Below, piece by piece: positions 33,331 through 44,689 of a stretch of DNA of 64,000 nt. The notes beneath the pieces are model-generated. The model was given only the letters and a program-made list of their open reading frames with translations. It made no database searches and was not told the DNA's origin. The stretch lies in NCBI GenBank assembly GCA_963932465.1, contig OZ010786.1:447070619-447134618 (forward strand). Reading direction: 5' to 3'. The translations under genes and the position numbers were made by a program. Position 1 is the first letter of the stretch, and each line of letters opens with the position of its first letter. Source of the stretch: Maratus speciosus. Taxonomy: Eukaryota > Arthropoda > Arachnida > Araneae > Salticidae.

Positions 33331-34260
33331 CTGGTTGTCATGATACAAGTAGTGGATCACGTCTAGCAGTAATACAATAGTGTAAGTTGTCAGAAAAGGT
33401 AAAGTCGATCCTGTCGAATAATATAACGAAAACTGGAAATCCTGTCGCGTTAAAGGTTACGACATATGTTATATGGGGATTCGAAACTGGAGTTAACTTC
33501 GATAAGATAGTAATTGAATAATCAATCTGGAAGTCGTGCATTAGATAAGCTGAAAAAGAACGTTTCTGTAGTAATCAACATAGTTATTCGAAAGTCGTTG
33601 CAGGCAACGAGTGAAGGCCATGGAACACATTTAACTAGTGAAACTTTCTCCAGAATAATTGAGACAATACGTAAAGTCAACTCTTGATTTTATTTTAACA
33701 ACTTTCGGCGGCGCAGTTTCCACCGAGATATTTAATTATCGTTTCATAGTAGTAATTTAGGGGTAAGCAAAGTTGTAGATAATAGAACACATCGGACGGT
33801 GACTAGGAAATGGTATGACAACTGAAAAAACGACCAAAATCTGAGGAAACACTGCGAGCATCTGCTTTTTGTTCACATAGCGTAGTAATACAAAAAGGAC
33901 TTAGGTCGCGCTCTCAACCGATTAATAATTAAGAATACCATGCCATGGAAAAAATGCATGACAGAGTAGCGAATGAATTTGAACGTAAAAAGAAAAATCC
34001 CGGAATAAGTGTGGGAAAGTAAATTCTCGGAAGGGAAAAAAATGGAGGTTAAAAGAACATTCTAAAAGAAAAAAGATCAGAAATGGAACATTTGTTTTAA
34101 GAATACGAAAAAGGTATTGTTTAAGTAAATTAGACAAGTGATACATTAAATTAAAGGGAATTTAACAGAGTTAAATATAGCGGTTATTTAAGAATAAGGA
34201 TTTAGTGAATATAGAGGACTAATTTAGAATAAGATAGGGAAATCGCGAAATTAGATCTAA
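33331..34260. other. Lower-AT stretch of unknown nature
   Basis: More complex than its surroundings (GTCGTGCATTAGATAAGC, GGCGGCGCAGTTTCCACC, GGTCGCGCTCTCAACCG) but no frame stays open with a recognisable family, and I found no terminal repeats. It could be a decayed retroelement interior or low-copy host intron or intergenic DNA. Confidence 0.35.
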
Positions 34261-34559
34261 TAATGTAACACATATATATATATATTTAATGTACTATTTA
34301 TTTTATATAAATTACATATTATTATTAATTTTTTTAATTACTTATAAATTATTATTAGCTTTTAAATTCATTTTATGCATTTTTAAATTAATTTCTTAAG
34401 AACTTTTCAATTTTTGAAATACGTAATGTAATATTCTTAAGAATTTTGAAATTAGGAATAGTTTAAAATATAGATTTATTGACATTTTCAGACATTATTG
34501 TAGTAATAAATAGAACATTTAAATATTGCGATATCTCTTATCTTGTCATGTGAAAAACA

Positions 34560-35070
34560 AACTCTAAAAAAAAATTTTTAGAAATAATACATTATCTGAA
34601 AAAAAAAAATAAATAATCGCTGTCTCCAGGCAGGTGTCAGAATATTTCTCTGATAAGAAAATGGGTGGTGCGTAGTATATGGAATTAGAAAATAAAAACA
34701 TGGACATGAACAATTTTATGAATAAATTTAAGGAAACTATTTTTCGAATAATTCTTTATTAATTATGGTATAAGGAATAGAAATAAAGATGATAGAAAGT
34801 TTGGAAATTATTGAAGTAACTTAAAAAATGTTTCGAATTATTCAGGCATATGTTGTACTGTTTCAGAAAGAAATAAGAAATGGCATAGTTTATAATATAT
34901 TACTTACCAACATAAACATGTAACTTTATGAATAATTATGTAAAACTGTTTTTTGAATATTTTCATTTTAATTTTACCTAAAAAGTAACGCAAATGTTAC
35001 ATAACAAATTTTGAGAAGTGATAAAAATCTTAAAAAATAGATTTGTTAAAGTTTTCAGATAAATATTGAA
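34560..35070 (+). repeat. Satellite-like units, decayed
   Basis: TTTTTAGAAATAATACATTATCTG, CTCCAGGCAGGTGTCAG and ATGAACAATTTTATGAATAA follow the order of the main array. Confidence 0.5.
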
Positions 35071-35735
35071 ACATTGCATTTAACATTATTTATTGCATTT
35101 TCATATCTCTCACCCACTAGAAAATTGCACAACTCCAAGAAATTTCTTTTTCGTATTATTGCACTAATAGGCCTGACTGATGTGCGTCAAATGATATATA
35201 CAGAACAGCACACGGGAAAAGGTGTCATTGAGAAACGATAGATTACGCTATATGCCAGTTTGCCAGCACTTATGGGGTAACAAGAGTGGGGTATAAATTT
35301 CCTCAATCCTTTCTATCTCTTTTACGCCTCGATTCTTAACCTTTTGCATCACCCCATTGCATAACTGCAACATACCCACAAGTCAATGTTACTTACACAG
35401 TGGGAGTTAAAAGACATGTTAACTTATTGCTGATATCCCCAACAAAGAAGTTAATAAAAATTATTCATATAATTCTCAACAGATGGCGATGCTGAACTCA
35501 TTTTTTGTGCAAAAAGTTTTATTTATCATTTGAGCAGTTTCACAATGTTATTTATAGAATAAAATTAATATTTTTTTAAAATTAAATGAAAAATTTGTAA
35601 AATTAAAGAACAGAGATAGATTTTTTAACAAACATAACTTCGTATAAATTTAAAATTTTGTTAGATATGAAATTTTCTGTATATTGCAAATTTAAAAAAT
35701 ATACCTTTTAATCAATAGATTATTATTTTTGTGTT
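35071..35735. other. No gene seen
   Basis: 35150-35420 is moderately complex (GTGCGTCAAATGATATATAC, CAGTTTGCCAGCACTTATGG) but unassigned; 35540-35735 is AT-rich. Confidence 0.4.
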
Positions 35736-36258
35736 ATTTCAAATGAAAAGCAAATATCAAATGAATTGCTTAAAAGGCACAAAGGTCAACCTAGTGAAAA
35801 ATATTCCATGCCGAGACTCCAACTCGGGGCATCAGTATAGCGCACTGACGTTCTACCGGCTAAACCACATAGAACGATACCCAGCCTAGAACATCTCCCT
35901 ATTACAGGTTGGCAAGGCTACAAATGCAGCAGAGATATTGTATGCAAGGCGAATGTTTCTCTTTGGAATAATTTCCATGCATTAATATACTTTCAATCGA
36001 TGCTAGATTTAATTACGTTTTGTGTTTGCCCCAGGTCGGTTGCTCGTGATAAATATTCCATCTTGTGCTGCGTTGGTAGCCTTGCCAACCTGTAATATTG
36101 AGAAGTTCCATGTTGGGTATCGTTCCACGTGGTTTAGTCGGCAGAACGCCAGTGCGCTATACTGATGGCCCGGGTTCGAGTCCAGGCATGGAATCTTTTC
36201 ACTAGGTTGGCCTTTGCACCTTTTAATCAATTAATTTGAAATTTGATTTTTATTTGAA
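35736..36258. repeat. Foldback locus with tRNA-derived arms, second member
   Basis: Arms 35736-35935 and 36055-36258 are reverse complements (GGTTGGCAAGGCTAC / GTAGCCTTGCCAACC; TAGCGCACTGACGTTCT / AGAACGCCAGTGCGCTA). tRNA-like heads face the centre, as at 11-551, and the spacer has CCATCTTGTGCTGCG in common with that locus. The block after the left arm (AAGGCGAATGTTTCTC, 35943) is repeated directly after the right arm (AAGGCGAACGTTTCTC, 36266), a layout also seen in the first member. Confidence 0.78.
36130..36183 (+). promoter_or_regulatory. tRNA-like A and B boxes in foldback arm
   Basis: TGGTTTAGTCGG (36130-36141) and GGTTCGAGTCC (36173-36183), the latter a perfect B-box consensus. CAGTGCGCTATACTG between them resembles an anticodon arm. 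No matching acceptor stem, so not called a tRNA gene. Confidence 0.55.
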
Positions 36259-36642
36259 ATATTCTATGTAAGGCGAACGTTTCTCGCTGAAAAATTTTCC
36301 AAGTATTAATATATTTTTGTGTTCATTTTTTTAAATTATTTTTACGTGCTTAAAATGACATATTCTAACATCTGGGTAAATATTTTTGAAATCGCTGTTG
36401 TTGAATCACAAAGGGTTAAATGTTATACTCTTTTAGGTGCACTTTTACAGCTAGATGCAGAGCTAAGTGCTTTAGTTTTATGCTACAGTAAAAAACATGC
36501 CAATCTTCTTTTTCCTCTCCTGTTAAACATAGCATTTTCGAGTTATGTCACTTTTCATATGGTTGAGCAATACGAACGTTCACAAATATTTAAAGAAGAA
36601 AATCTAGTTACGCGATAAAAATTTTGTATGGGACATTATTAA

Positions 36643-37565
36643 AGATCGACCGAAAAAACTTTTTAAGTCCGAAACCGAAACTGACACTAAATTTCGGTAA
36701 TCTTCCTATTTTCGACTGAAAACGAAAAATTTCCCCCAAAACATTTTAAGTAATCAATACATACATAATTATTAATTAATTATACGTGTATAGAAAAACA
36801 TTTCTAACAAACAAACGAACATCCATATATATGTATGGGTGTGTATCCTTTTTTTTCTGATGTGCAAAACAAGATCAAAATAAATATTTGTTCCCTCCCT
36901 CCCCAAAACTGTGCCTCTCCCACCCCATCTCCCCTAGAAAGTTTTTAAATGGCGCCACTGTTTAAAAATTTTATCTCCGGGTCCCAAGTTGGCGCTATGT
37001 GCCTCTGACCAAAGCTTTAGGTTTCATGTAAAGTAAAATGTAATTATTTCATCAACGACACAGAAAAAATTTTTAATTATATGAATTTCATCTAATTAAA
37101 AAAAGGTTTTAAGTATACATACTTCGACTGATCTTTTATAATGATTTTTGGAAATGATCATCTGTTACACTAGAAATTTCTCAAAGAGCATTCGAAATAC
37201 TTCTGCTGTTTCAAACCAAACATTTTCTTTAACTGTTAAGTCTGCAGCTTTACATGAGAGCATGTAAAAGTGTCTTCAAAGTTTAGTCATGTATGCATTT
37301 CTTGCTTTATAATTTGCACTCACATCTTAAGTCAGTCATGACTGATAATTATAATTAGTGAAGTTCATATCAATAAATAACGAGTGTCTCATTTGAGCCG
37401 ATATAACTCAATTCACTGAGTAATGCTGAAAATTTCCGAAAGAAGAAACGGGATTTTTGGGATACAGCTAATTTCGGTCAGGTTTCGGCAGCGTTTTCAC
37501 CGAAAATAAATTAAACTCAGATTTTAGGCCGAAAATAAAAAAGAAAACGAATTTTCGGTAGACCT
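36643..37565. mobile_element. Non-autonomous element with CCGAAA-rich ends
   Basis: AGATCGACCGAAAA at the left pairs with the right end read inward AGGTCTACCGAAAA. Both ends contain further TTTCGG/CCGAAA copies, a pattern seen in some hAT-type MITEs. No coding potential; no clear target duplication. The interior includes C-rich 36890-36940. Confidence 0.55.
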
Positions 37566-38040
37566 CTTGTCATTGTAAAACTTTAAAAGTTTTGAATTAT
37601 TTTATATTATTTTCACGGAGAATGATTAAGTATTCCAGATTCGTTTGTTTAAATCGATTGTTTCGCGCGATAAACAATGGCTTTTCGCCAAGAAAATCTC
37701 CCAACAGTAAAACTAGAAACACAGTTTTTCTCAATTATATTTTTCATTTCTTGGGAGAAATGAGTAAAAGCAAGAAAGAACTTTATATCATCTGATTTCT
37801 TTTTCTTTCAAAAAAAAATTTAAGATGCTAAAGAGTTTTTAGAAATAACGGATGGTTTAAAAAGCAGATTAATTGAAGTTTAAACTGGTTTTTGTCTTAC
37901 GGCTGTCATAAGATAAACCGTTTAGCACAGGATATGGAATTTCAAAATAAAATATACATGAATAATTCTAAATATACATTTTTGGCACAAACCCTTCTTA
38001 ATTATTGTAAAAAAAAAAAAAATAATAATAATAATAATGT
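37566..38040 (+). repeat. Dispersed repeat module plus satellite unit
   Basis: TTTTGAATTATTTTATATTA, TTAAGTATTCCAGATTCG, AAATCGATTGTTTCGCG, AACAATGGCTTTTCGCC, then TTTTTAGAAATAACGG and AGCAGATTAATTGAAG. 38016-38036 is an (AAT)n tract. Confidence 0.6.
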
Positions 38041-38879
38041 TACGAAATAATCATAGCAATGGATTGTATACTTTATTCAAATGTATCCAAATTCCTTATT
38101 GAATGACTTATTTGGGTGAAAATAATTAACGCATTTTTTAATTATTATTTCACAAAATACATGGTGTTTGGCAGATCTGCACAACTTTTCAATAAACCTG
38201 GGCGCAGCTTTGCTGACGATCAACGTAAGATTCCATTATATACACAACTCGAGATAAGCAACAATATTGAGTCAATATATTAACGCCAGTGACACTCGCA
38301 CATCTTTTACGATGAATGCACATGTCATAGTGAATGATATAAAAACTTTGTAATAAACTAGCAGGCTTCGTACTATACATTGGTCGGTTTTTGCAAAATA
38401 AACATTAAATCAAATAAAACATATTGACAAATTTTAATTTGTATTTTAAAGCAATACGTATTTTTATCTGAAATGATCTTCCGCATTGCTGAAAATGATA
38501 CGGCCTTTATTGCGTAATTTTATTTCATAACTTGTAAGGCAAAATTTGGGTGGTTAAGAATCAAATCTTTTAGTCGATTATTTACAGTTATATTTGTTAT
38601 AGGATAATAGAATAATACGCAATATTCTAAATCAATTCTTGAAAAAATATCTAACTAGCAATGGAGATCTCACGAAAATCCACCCATTAGAACTTTTTAA
38701 CAAGTCTAATCTATCACCTCATTATCGAACTTTCCCCCATAATTATATAACTAAGCAACGCAGAAGGATATGTAATATACTAAAACCATCCGTGAAAAAA
38801 TATCTCTCTAGGAATGCAAGTCTCATCGATAGCCATTCAGCAGAATAATTTTAAATATGCTAACTTTCGTAATTAGGTT
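38041..38879. other. No gene seen
   Basis: A block at 38690-38800 (ATATAACTAAGCAACGCAGA, CTAAAACCATCC) is repeated, diverged, at 39585-39655 on the other side of the LTR. A 69-codon open frame at 38639-38848 has no recognisable family. Confidence 0.4.
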
Positions 38880-39488
38880 TGTAACGACCCCGGCAAGGCC
38901 ACTACGTAATATTTCAGTCACAATGCAATAAAAAGTCTAAAAAACAGCTTTATTTAAACAAATCGGACAGGAAAGTGATTGAGTTTCTTTCTCAAATTTT
39001 GCCCAAGACTGCTTAGCAAAAAGGCAAGAGCATTCACCAAATTCCTAACTAAGAAATATTAAAGATTTAACTCACATAAGCCTCTTTGATAGTTCACCTT
39101 GATAGCCACACGCTGAAATGACACCATCAGTTGCAACTTAAATACAACTTAAATCTTCAGATCAATCTAGCTGACAACTCGTGGTTGTCAAACAGAACTT
39201 TATTTATTCAAGTTATGAATCAAAACTTCTTACCAACGGTGACACTTCACTCACAATCCAAGTAGAGAAAAATTCCTTCATGCTAGCCTAAAACACATCC
39301 AGGTGAAGGTACCGACCCAAATCCGAAAACACACTTTTGCATTGCCTTATATACTCTACAGATTGAGCGACAAGCCTAATTTGTACAAAATAACAGCGAA
39401 AACAAGTAACCGTAGACTTCAATTGATTCACACATATATTGGGAAATTAGAGTAAAATAGAATAGAAAGGTCTCTGTTTGGCCACACA
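38880..39488 (-). mobile_element. Putative solo LTR of an LTR retrotransposon
   Basis: On the minus strand it starts TGTGTGGCCAAACAGAG and ends GGGGTCGTTACA (TG...CA). It holds a promoter-like TATATAAGG (complement of 39345-39353) and, about 400 bases downstream, AATAAA (complement of 38948-38953), the expected U3-R-U5 layout. No second LTR or coding region is nearby, so it is called solo. I see no clear target duplication, which weakens the call. Confidence 0.5.
39345..39353 (-). promoter_or_regulatory. TATA box of the putative LTR
   Basis: TATATAAGG on the minus strand within the LTR-like segment. Confidence 0.45.
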
Positions 39489-39845
39489 TGTTAAATTTTT
39501 GACGTCGTGCACACACTCAAAGTACTAGAGACCCTTTATGAATGAGTCGCTAGTCCATTACAGATTAATCTGATTATGTAACTTTTACGCACAATTCTAT
39601 AACTAAGCAACATAGAACGATCTGTTACACCCTAAAACCTTCCCAATTAAAAGTTATCTGACTAAAAAGGGGAGGTTACGAGGTTAGCGTCACCGAATGC
39701 CATGAAAATTTGTGCATCAAAGGAGTATGGTTAGTATATAAATATATGACCGCCATAAAGCGCAACCCCGAAGGGGTTTTGAGAAAATAAGTCGCAAAGT
39801 TTAAGTTACAGTTTATAACCGGATAAATTTCCTTATCTGGCAAGC

Positions 39846-39915
39846 GGTTCCGTAGCATGATCGGCAGGATGCTGGACTTAAGATTTTTCTACCCGAGTTC
39901 AAATCCCGCTCTTAC
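39846..39915 (+). other. tRNA-like sequence in palindrome arm
   Basis: GTAGCATGATCGGCAGGATG then GAGTTCAAATCCC resemble A- and B-box regions of a tRNA. The reverse-complement copy is at about 41385-41455. Unlike the other two foldbacks, these heads point outward, with tails toward the centre. Confidence 0.45.
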
Positions 39916-40548
39916 TTGTTTTACGGATAGAAATTTTTTATCAATCATTTTCGAACCGCAATTGAAAAAATATGTATAATAATTGAAATTTACTAAAAAT
40001 GTGAATTAAATGTATGTTTTGTAGCATATAAGTGCTTTTTTAAGTGTGTAATTTTGCATGTTTAAATATATAATGAAATGCAGAAAAAAACCCGCATATT
40101 TATGGTCTATAGACCAGAAATTTTTTGTTGTTATTTAAAATTATTTACAGTTATTCCAATGAATATCTACAAATTTTAGCAGAGAAATAAATTAAAGTAA
40201 GTGAACAAATATATTATTTTCATTTTGTTTCCTCATTCAAATACTTCAAATATTTCATGGTTTATTAAAATATGCTTTTATATTATCAATATGATTTTTT
40301 TAAGCCACGGATTCTTGATTTTTAATTAGAATAATTGTCTGCGTAGCATTTTCTTTCGGAATTCATTTTTTTTCCTGTTTAATATTTTTATATAAAGCTG
40401 TTTAATTATATGAATACAATTTCAACTGCGAATCTTTGCATATTTAATGAAATTAAAGATAAAATAAATAAATAATTATAATAACAAACTAAAAAAAAGT
40501 CATAATAAAACACACATACACACATAAATAACGCCTGCATTCAACAGT

Positions 40549-40753
40549 TAAAGGTATATATAAATATTATACAGACATACAAACAATAAATACAATAAAC
40601 TCAACTGGAGTGAAAAACTAGCCAGAGCCAAGATTCGAACCAGGGACCACCTGTGGTCCCGGGTTCGATTCCTGGCTCTGGCTAGTTTTTCACTCCAGTT
40701 GGGTTTATTGTATTTATTGTTTGTATGTATGTATAATATTTATATATACCTTT
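40549..40753. repeat. 205 bp near-perfect palindrome nested at the centre
   Basis: Arms of about 101 bases with only a handful of mismatches meet at GGGACCAC-CT-GTGGTCCC (40643-40660). The right arm carries GGGTTCGATTCC, a B-box match, followed by CTGGCTCTGGCTAG. Much higher arm identity than the surrounding palindrome, so it is younger or is being homogenised. Confidence 0.9.
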
Positions 40754-41607
40754 AAAAAAAGTCAATTGGAACTTTTATAGACCATAAAGTTAAGTTAATT
40801 TTAAAGTTATTTTCTGTTATTTACATAAATAAGCTACTATTTTTTACAGAGAAATAAATGTATATTTTTTTAACGACTTGCTTTTTACCTTTTGAATTTT
40901 TTAAATCTTGGATTCTTATGATTATAGTTAAAATAACTGTAAAACCAAAAATCCGAAAATAAAAGTCATATCAAGAATTTTAAAAAAGTGTATTAAAAAA
41001 TCATCAAATATTCGGAATACAATATAGTAACAAAATTTAAATAATATAATTATTCACGCATGTATAGCAAGTGTTTTAATTTATTTCTCTATGAAATATA
41101 GTAGATTATTCACTGAAATAACTGCAGATAAATTTAAATAACAACAACAAATTTCCGGTCTATAGCAGTTTTTTTTAAATTATATATTTAAACATTCATC
41201 ATATATTTAAACTTTTCATTATATATTTATACATGACAAATTTCGTAGTTAAAAAATCATTTATATGCTACCAAACATACATTTCATACATTTAATTTAT
41301 ATTTTTCGTAAATTTTAATTATTATACATATATTTTCAGTTGCGGTTCGAAAATGATTAATAAAAATTTTCGTTCCGAAAAACAAGTCCAAGCCGGATAT
41401 GAACCAGGATAGAAAAATCTCAAACCAGCATCCTGCCGATCATGCTACTCAACCGCTTGCCAAAGAGGGAAATTTATCCAATTATAAACCGTAGCTTAAA
41501 CTTTGCGACTTACTTTTTCAAGGCCCCTTGGGGGTTGCGCTTTATGGCGGTCAAATATTTATATACTAACTATGCTCAATCGATACACAAATGTTCATCG
41601 CATTCGG

Positions 41608-41803
41608 TTGGTTGGTTGGTTGTATTTATGACGGCCAATTATCTGCACGAGGGATATAGGCCCGGGGGGAGTGCCCTTCGTGGGGGTCTTTCTAAGGGAA
41701 CCTAACCCGTATTAACGCTTGGGAATCCAAGGTTCGAAGAAAACCACGAAAACTCCGAACGATTAGGCCGACAGGCGCGATTGGGATCGAACCCAGCACT
41801 TCC
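41608..41803 (-). mobile_element. tRNA-derived SINE with (CCAA)n tail and 12 bp target duplication
   Basis: Flanked by perfect direct repeats CATCGCATTCGG (41596-41607 and 41804-41815). The minus strand begins GGAAGTGCTGGGTTCGATCC (B box GGTTCGATCCC at 41783-41793) and ends in ATACAACCAACCAACCAA, a simple-repeat SINE tail. The empty site can be read from the opposite palindrome arm (39690-39710). Its A box is absent, so it is 5' truncated. Confidence 0.85.
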
Positions 41804-41845
41804 CATCGCATTCGGAGACACCAACCTCATAACCTCTGCTTGTAA

Positions 41846-42332
41846 GAGTTCAAGTCCCATTGAAATCCGCCAAATAGAACCCGAGTTATAATCAGCCGGA
41901 ATGAAATTGACATTCATATTTTATGTATAAAGTATCTGAATTCTGTGTAATAATAATTTAAAAAAAAATACATAAAACATAAAACATTGTAAATTTAGAA
42001 TTCCAATGTCCTGATAGTCTACCTCACACATCTTAGTAGGGAAAAGAAGCAAAAACGTTAATTATGTATATATTATTTAAAAAAAAGAAACATGTAGACT
42101 GTAGACATAATTGATTTTACAGAAAGTATAATTTAAAATGGATTTTTATATTTTAAAATATTGTTACAGGAAGCTTTTAAATGAGCGCCAAGAAAATTTT
42201 TAATTTTGGATTATGGCATCAGGACATATAGCACGTCCCAGTATTTATTATTTCATTCTATTCTTACCACGTTTTGAAATATAATCTCAGTCGTACACTT
42301 GTAGTAGCACATTTGTAAGAAAAATCTATCGC

Positions 42333-42335
<3 letters not shown>
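41846..42335. other. No gene seen
   Basis: AT-rich; 41835-41900 moderately complex (GAGTTCAAGTCCCATTG resembles a B box) but unassigned. Confidence 0.4.

Positions 42336-42382
<47 letters not shown>
42336..42382. repeat. Poly-T (35) plus (GT)6
   Basis: Uninterrupted T run followed by GTGTGTGTGTGT. Confidence 0.9.
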
Positions 42383-42849
42383 AAATATTGATACGATTAA
42401 CTGTAAGCATACTCTTTAGTCCTATTTCCTTATCAAAAGGTTAAAAGGCCTCACGTTGAAACAACCCTGGTGAATGGGATTTATTAGATTTGTAAAAAAT
42501 CGATTTGATTAAATATGAGTTTCTAAACTCGTCTTACACAGAAAATCAAATTTTGGGAAATCACGAAAAAGCTCTGAGTGCGTCCATTGATTTCGATTGT
42601 AAACCAAGATTTTACGATGGCATAAACACAGGATAAAACTAGTTTTTTGAAGATTGTTGTTTTTTCATTCGGTACAGGTTTACCAATAGAATAGATTGAT
42701 GGTGAAAACGCGATTTTTTAAGTTTTAGATAAGGCGAATTTTCAAACTCAGGTCCTCATATGAATTTTTTATGAATAATTTTAGCAACATAGTTTTGCAA
42801 TATTTTCTTTATTATATGATTAATAATTAATCGATAGCGTATTAACTAT
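42383..42849. other. No gene seen
   Basis: 42420-42720 is low-copy looking and less AT-rich; no recognisable protein or repeat ends. Confidence 0.35.
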
Positions 42850-43640
42850 CGTGCAAGTAAATATGTTTGTTTCATACGAAATTAACGTAGATATTAAAAA
42901 TGTACTAAGCATTCATGATTCGTTTGTTCAAATATATAAGTACTTGCAAAATTGTTTTCTTGCAAAGCAGAAAAGAAGATCTGACGCTAAAACACTAGAT
43001 ACACAAGTTTTTGCAATTATATTTTTATTTTGAGAACGAAATTAGTAGAAACAAACAGTTTTTCTGATTTGTTTTTTCAGACAAAGCAAAATATAAGATT
43101 CTTTAGGGATTCTAGAAATAAGGGATTGTCTGAAAAACAGATTAATCGAAGGTTTTAAGCAGATTTTTGTGACATTACTTTGATCTAAAAAATTATTAGG
43201 CAATAGGATACTGAATTTGAAATTAAATGCACATTTTTTAGAAATAACTTTATGAAACAACGTTTGGAAGAATTCGCTATTAATTATTGCATAAATAAAT
43301 AAAAGTAAGATTGTAATTTGCCACTTGATGAGTAATTTTGTAAAAATCTTTTTGAATAAATTATTTTTTTTTATTATTACAAAAGAAAATAAATATAAGA
43401 ATTTAAAAAGCTTGAAGAAATAAGTGATTTTTAAATGGATTTATTCTAGTCTGTAAGTAGGTATTATTTTATAGGTATTGTTTTATAGAATTATAAGAAA
43501 GCCTGCAGTTGATATAAAAATCCTCTTTTAAAATAAAAATACTTTTTTATGTGTATTTTTAAAAAATATATTTTTTAAATAATTTCGTTTTAATTAGTAC
43601 CTAACAAAATAGCTTAATTTATTTTTTCGTAAAATTTAAT
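42850..43640 (+). repeat. Dispersed repeat module plus satellite units, last copy
   Basis: CTAAGCATTCATGATTCG, AAGATCTGACGCTAAAACAC, ACTAGATACACAAG, TTTTTTCAGACAAAGCAAAA, GGATTGTCTGAAAAACAGAT, then AT-rich units with ATTTTTTTTATTATTACAAA. Confidence 0.6.
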
Positions 43641-43647
43641 ATTAACT

Positions 43648-43834
43648 CGAGGTTAACGAGAAAGACAGGCTACCGCGGTGCATTCCACATATCATTTTTT
43701 TTCAGATCACTGGAGTCACGTGATGATCGAGTGACCAATAAAACTGTGCGAAAAGAGCATCACGTCAATCTAGCGGTTTGTAAAAAAAGACAGGTGGATT
43801 GCATCACGCTACCCTGTCTTTTTCGTTAGCCTCG
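43648..43834. mobile_element. 187 bp hAT-like MITE
   Basis: TIRs of about 38 bases with a few mismatches: CGAGGTTAACGAGAAAGACA at the left, and read inward from the right CGAGGCTAACGAAAAAGACA. Eight-base flanks TATTAACT / TACTAACT match at 7 of 8, the duplication size of hAT elements. No coding capacity. Confidence 0.82.
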
Positions 43835-43842
43835 TACTAACT

Positions 43843-44689
43843 CACATGACACATGAGCTTACCACTATAATATGTTTTTAATGCATCTCATTAAAGTTTT
43901 AGCTCTAGAATTCTTTATTTCAGTTTCCAGATTGTAATTCAACCGACAAATAGAACGAAATAGTGAAATACGACTGAGCAAAATCATGCTGTGCTAATTA
44001 TCAAAAATGATGCTGGAATTTGGCATTTGTTCAGATGTTGCAGACACAATAAAGGAAAATAAATGCTATTCCGTAGTCATAGCAACAATTTGTTTAAAGT
44101 TGAGGCTTTCAGACTAAAACAAAACTCTTTTTTTTTTTTTTTTTTTTTTTTTTTGTGAATGCGTTTCCTAAAAGAAATATATGTTTTCAAAGCACGTGAA
44201 TGTACACCTTAACAATTAATGCGGATAATTTATCTTAAATATTTTATTGATTTTTCTGCACTTTTGTGTTAAATAAATAATAATGGTTTCTATAACAAGA
44301 TAGATTCCTTAACGAAACTCGACAAAGTCAACAAAATACTTACGTGTTCGAAAATTTATAAACAGTAGTTTTAATTAAAATAGCGAGTTGTTACATTGAT
44401 TCTCGTTTTGATTATTAAACTCTTTCATTTAATTCAAGCATGTTTTGGGTAGATTTCGTAAGAAACACTACCTATTACTCTATGTTTAAATTTCTCAAAA
44501 CAATTTGCAGATCTACGCCGATCATGACCCTTAGAACCCAAAAGCACCCTTCCAGTTCAAAACTTTATCTATTTATCTATCTATACATCTATATATATAT
44601 ATCAATTTTTATGGACACGATAACTTCCATAATTCTGCACAAATCTCTTCCAAACTGATACATAAAATCAAGGGGCAAGAAATCTCGGT
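43843..44689. other. No gene seen
   Basis: Contains a poly-T run at 44128-44154 and a (CTAT)n/(TA)n tract at 44569-44601. Confidence 0.4.

Larger units (their letters stand above)
39674..41840. repeat. ~2.2 kb palindrome with tRNA-like arms
   Basis: Outer arms (39674 to about 40235, and about 41085 to 41840 with a 0.2 kb SINE inserted) are reverse complements at roughly 80%. Paired landmarks: ACCGAATGCCATGAAAATTT / ATGTTCATCGCATTCGG; GACCGCCATAAAGCGCAACC / GGTTGCGCTTTATGGCGGTC; GCATGATCGGCAGGATGCTG / CAGCATCCTGCCGATCATGC; GTCTATAGACCAGAAATTT / AAATTTCCGGTCTATAG. The middle is not paired except for the younger palindrome at 40549-40753. A block at about 40108-40200 also recurs directly at 40777-40865. 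Confidence 0.85.

Noticed and set aside
36120..36190. Functional tRNA gene
   Set aside because: Good B box and an anticodon-like arm, but no acceptor stem or terminator in the right place, and the sequence is part of an inverted repeat.
36319..36618. 99-codon plus-strand open frame as a gene
   Set aside because: Composition is plausible (cysteines, leucines) but there is no known motif and it sits between two mobile elements; not enough support.
38735..39629. LTR ending at GTTACA near 39629
   Set aside because: The sequence through 39585-39655 matches flanking sequence at 38735-38800, so it is outside the insertion; the 38880-39488 borders fit better.
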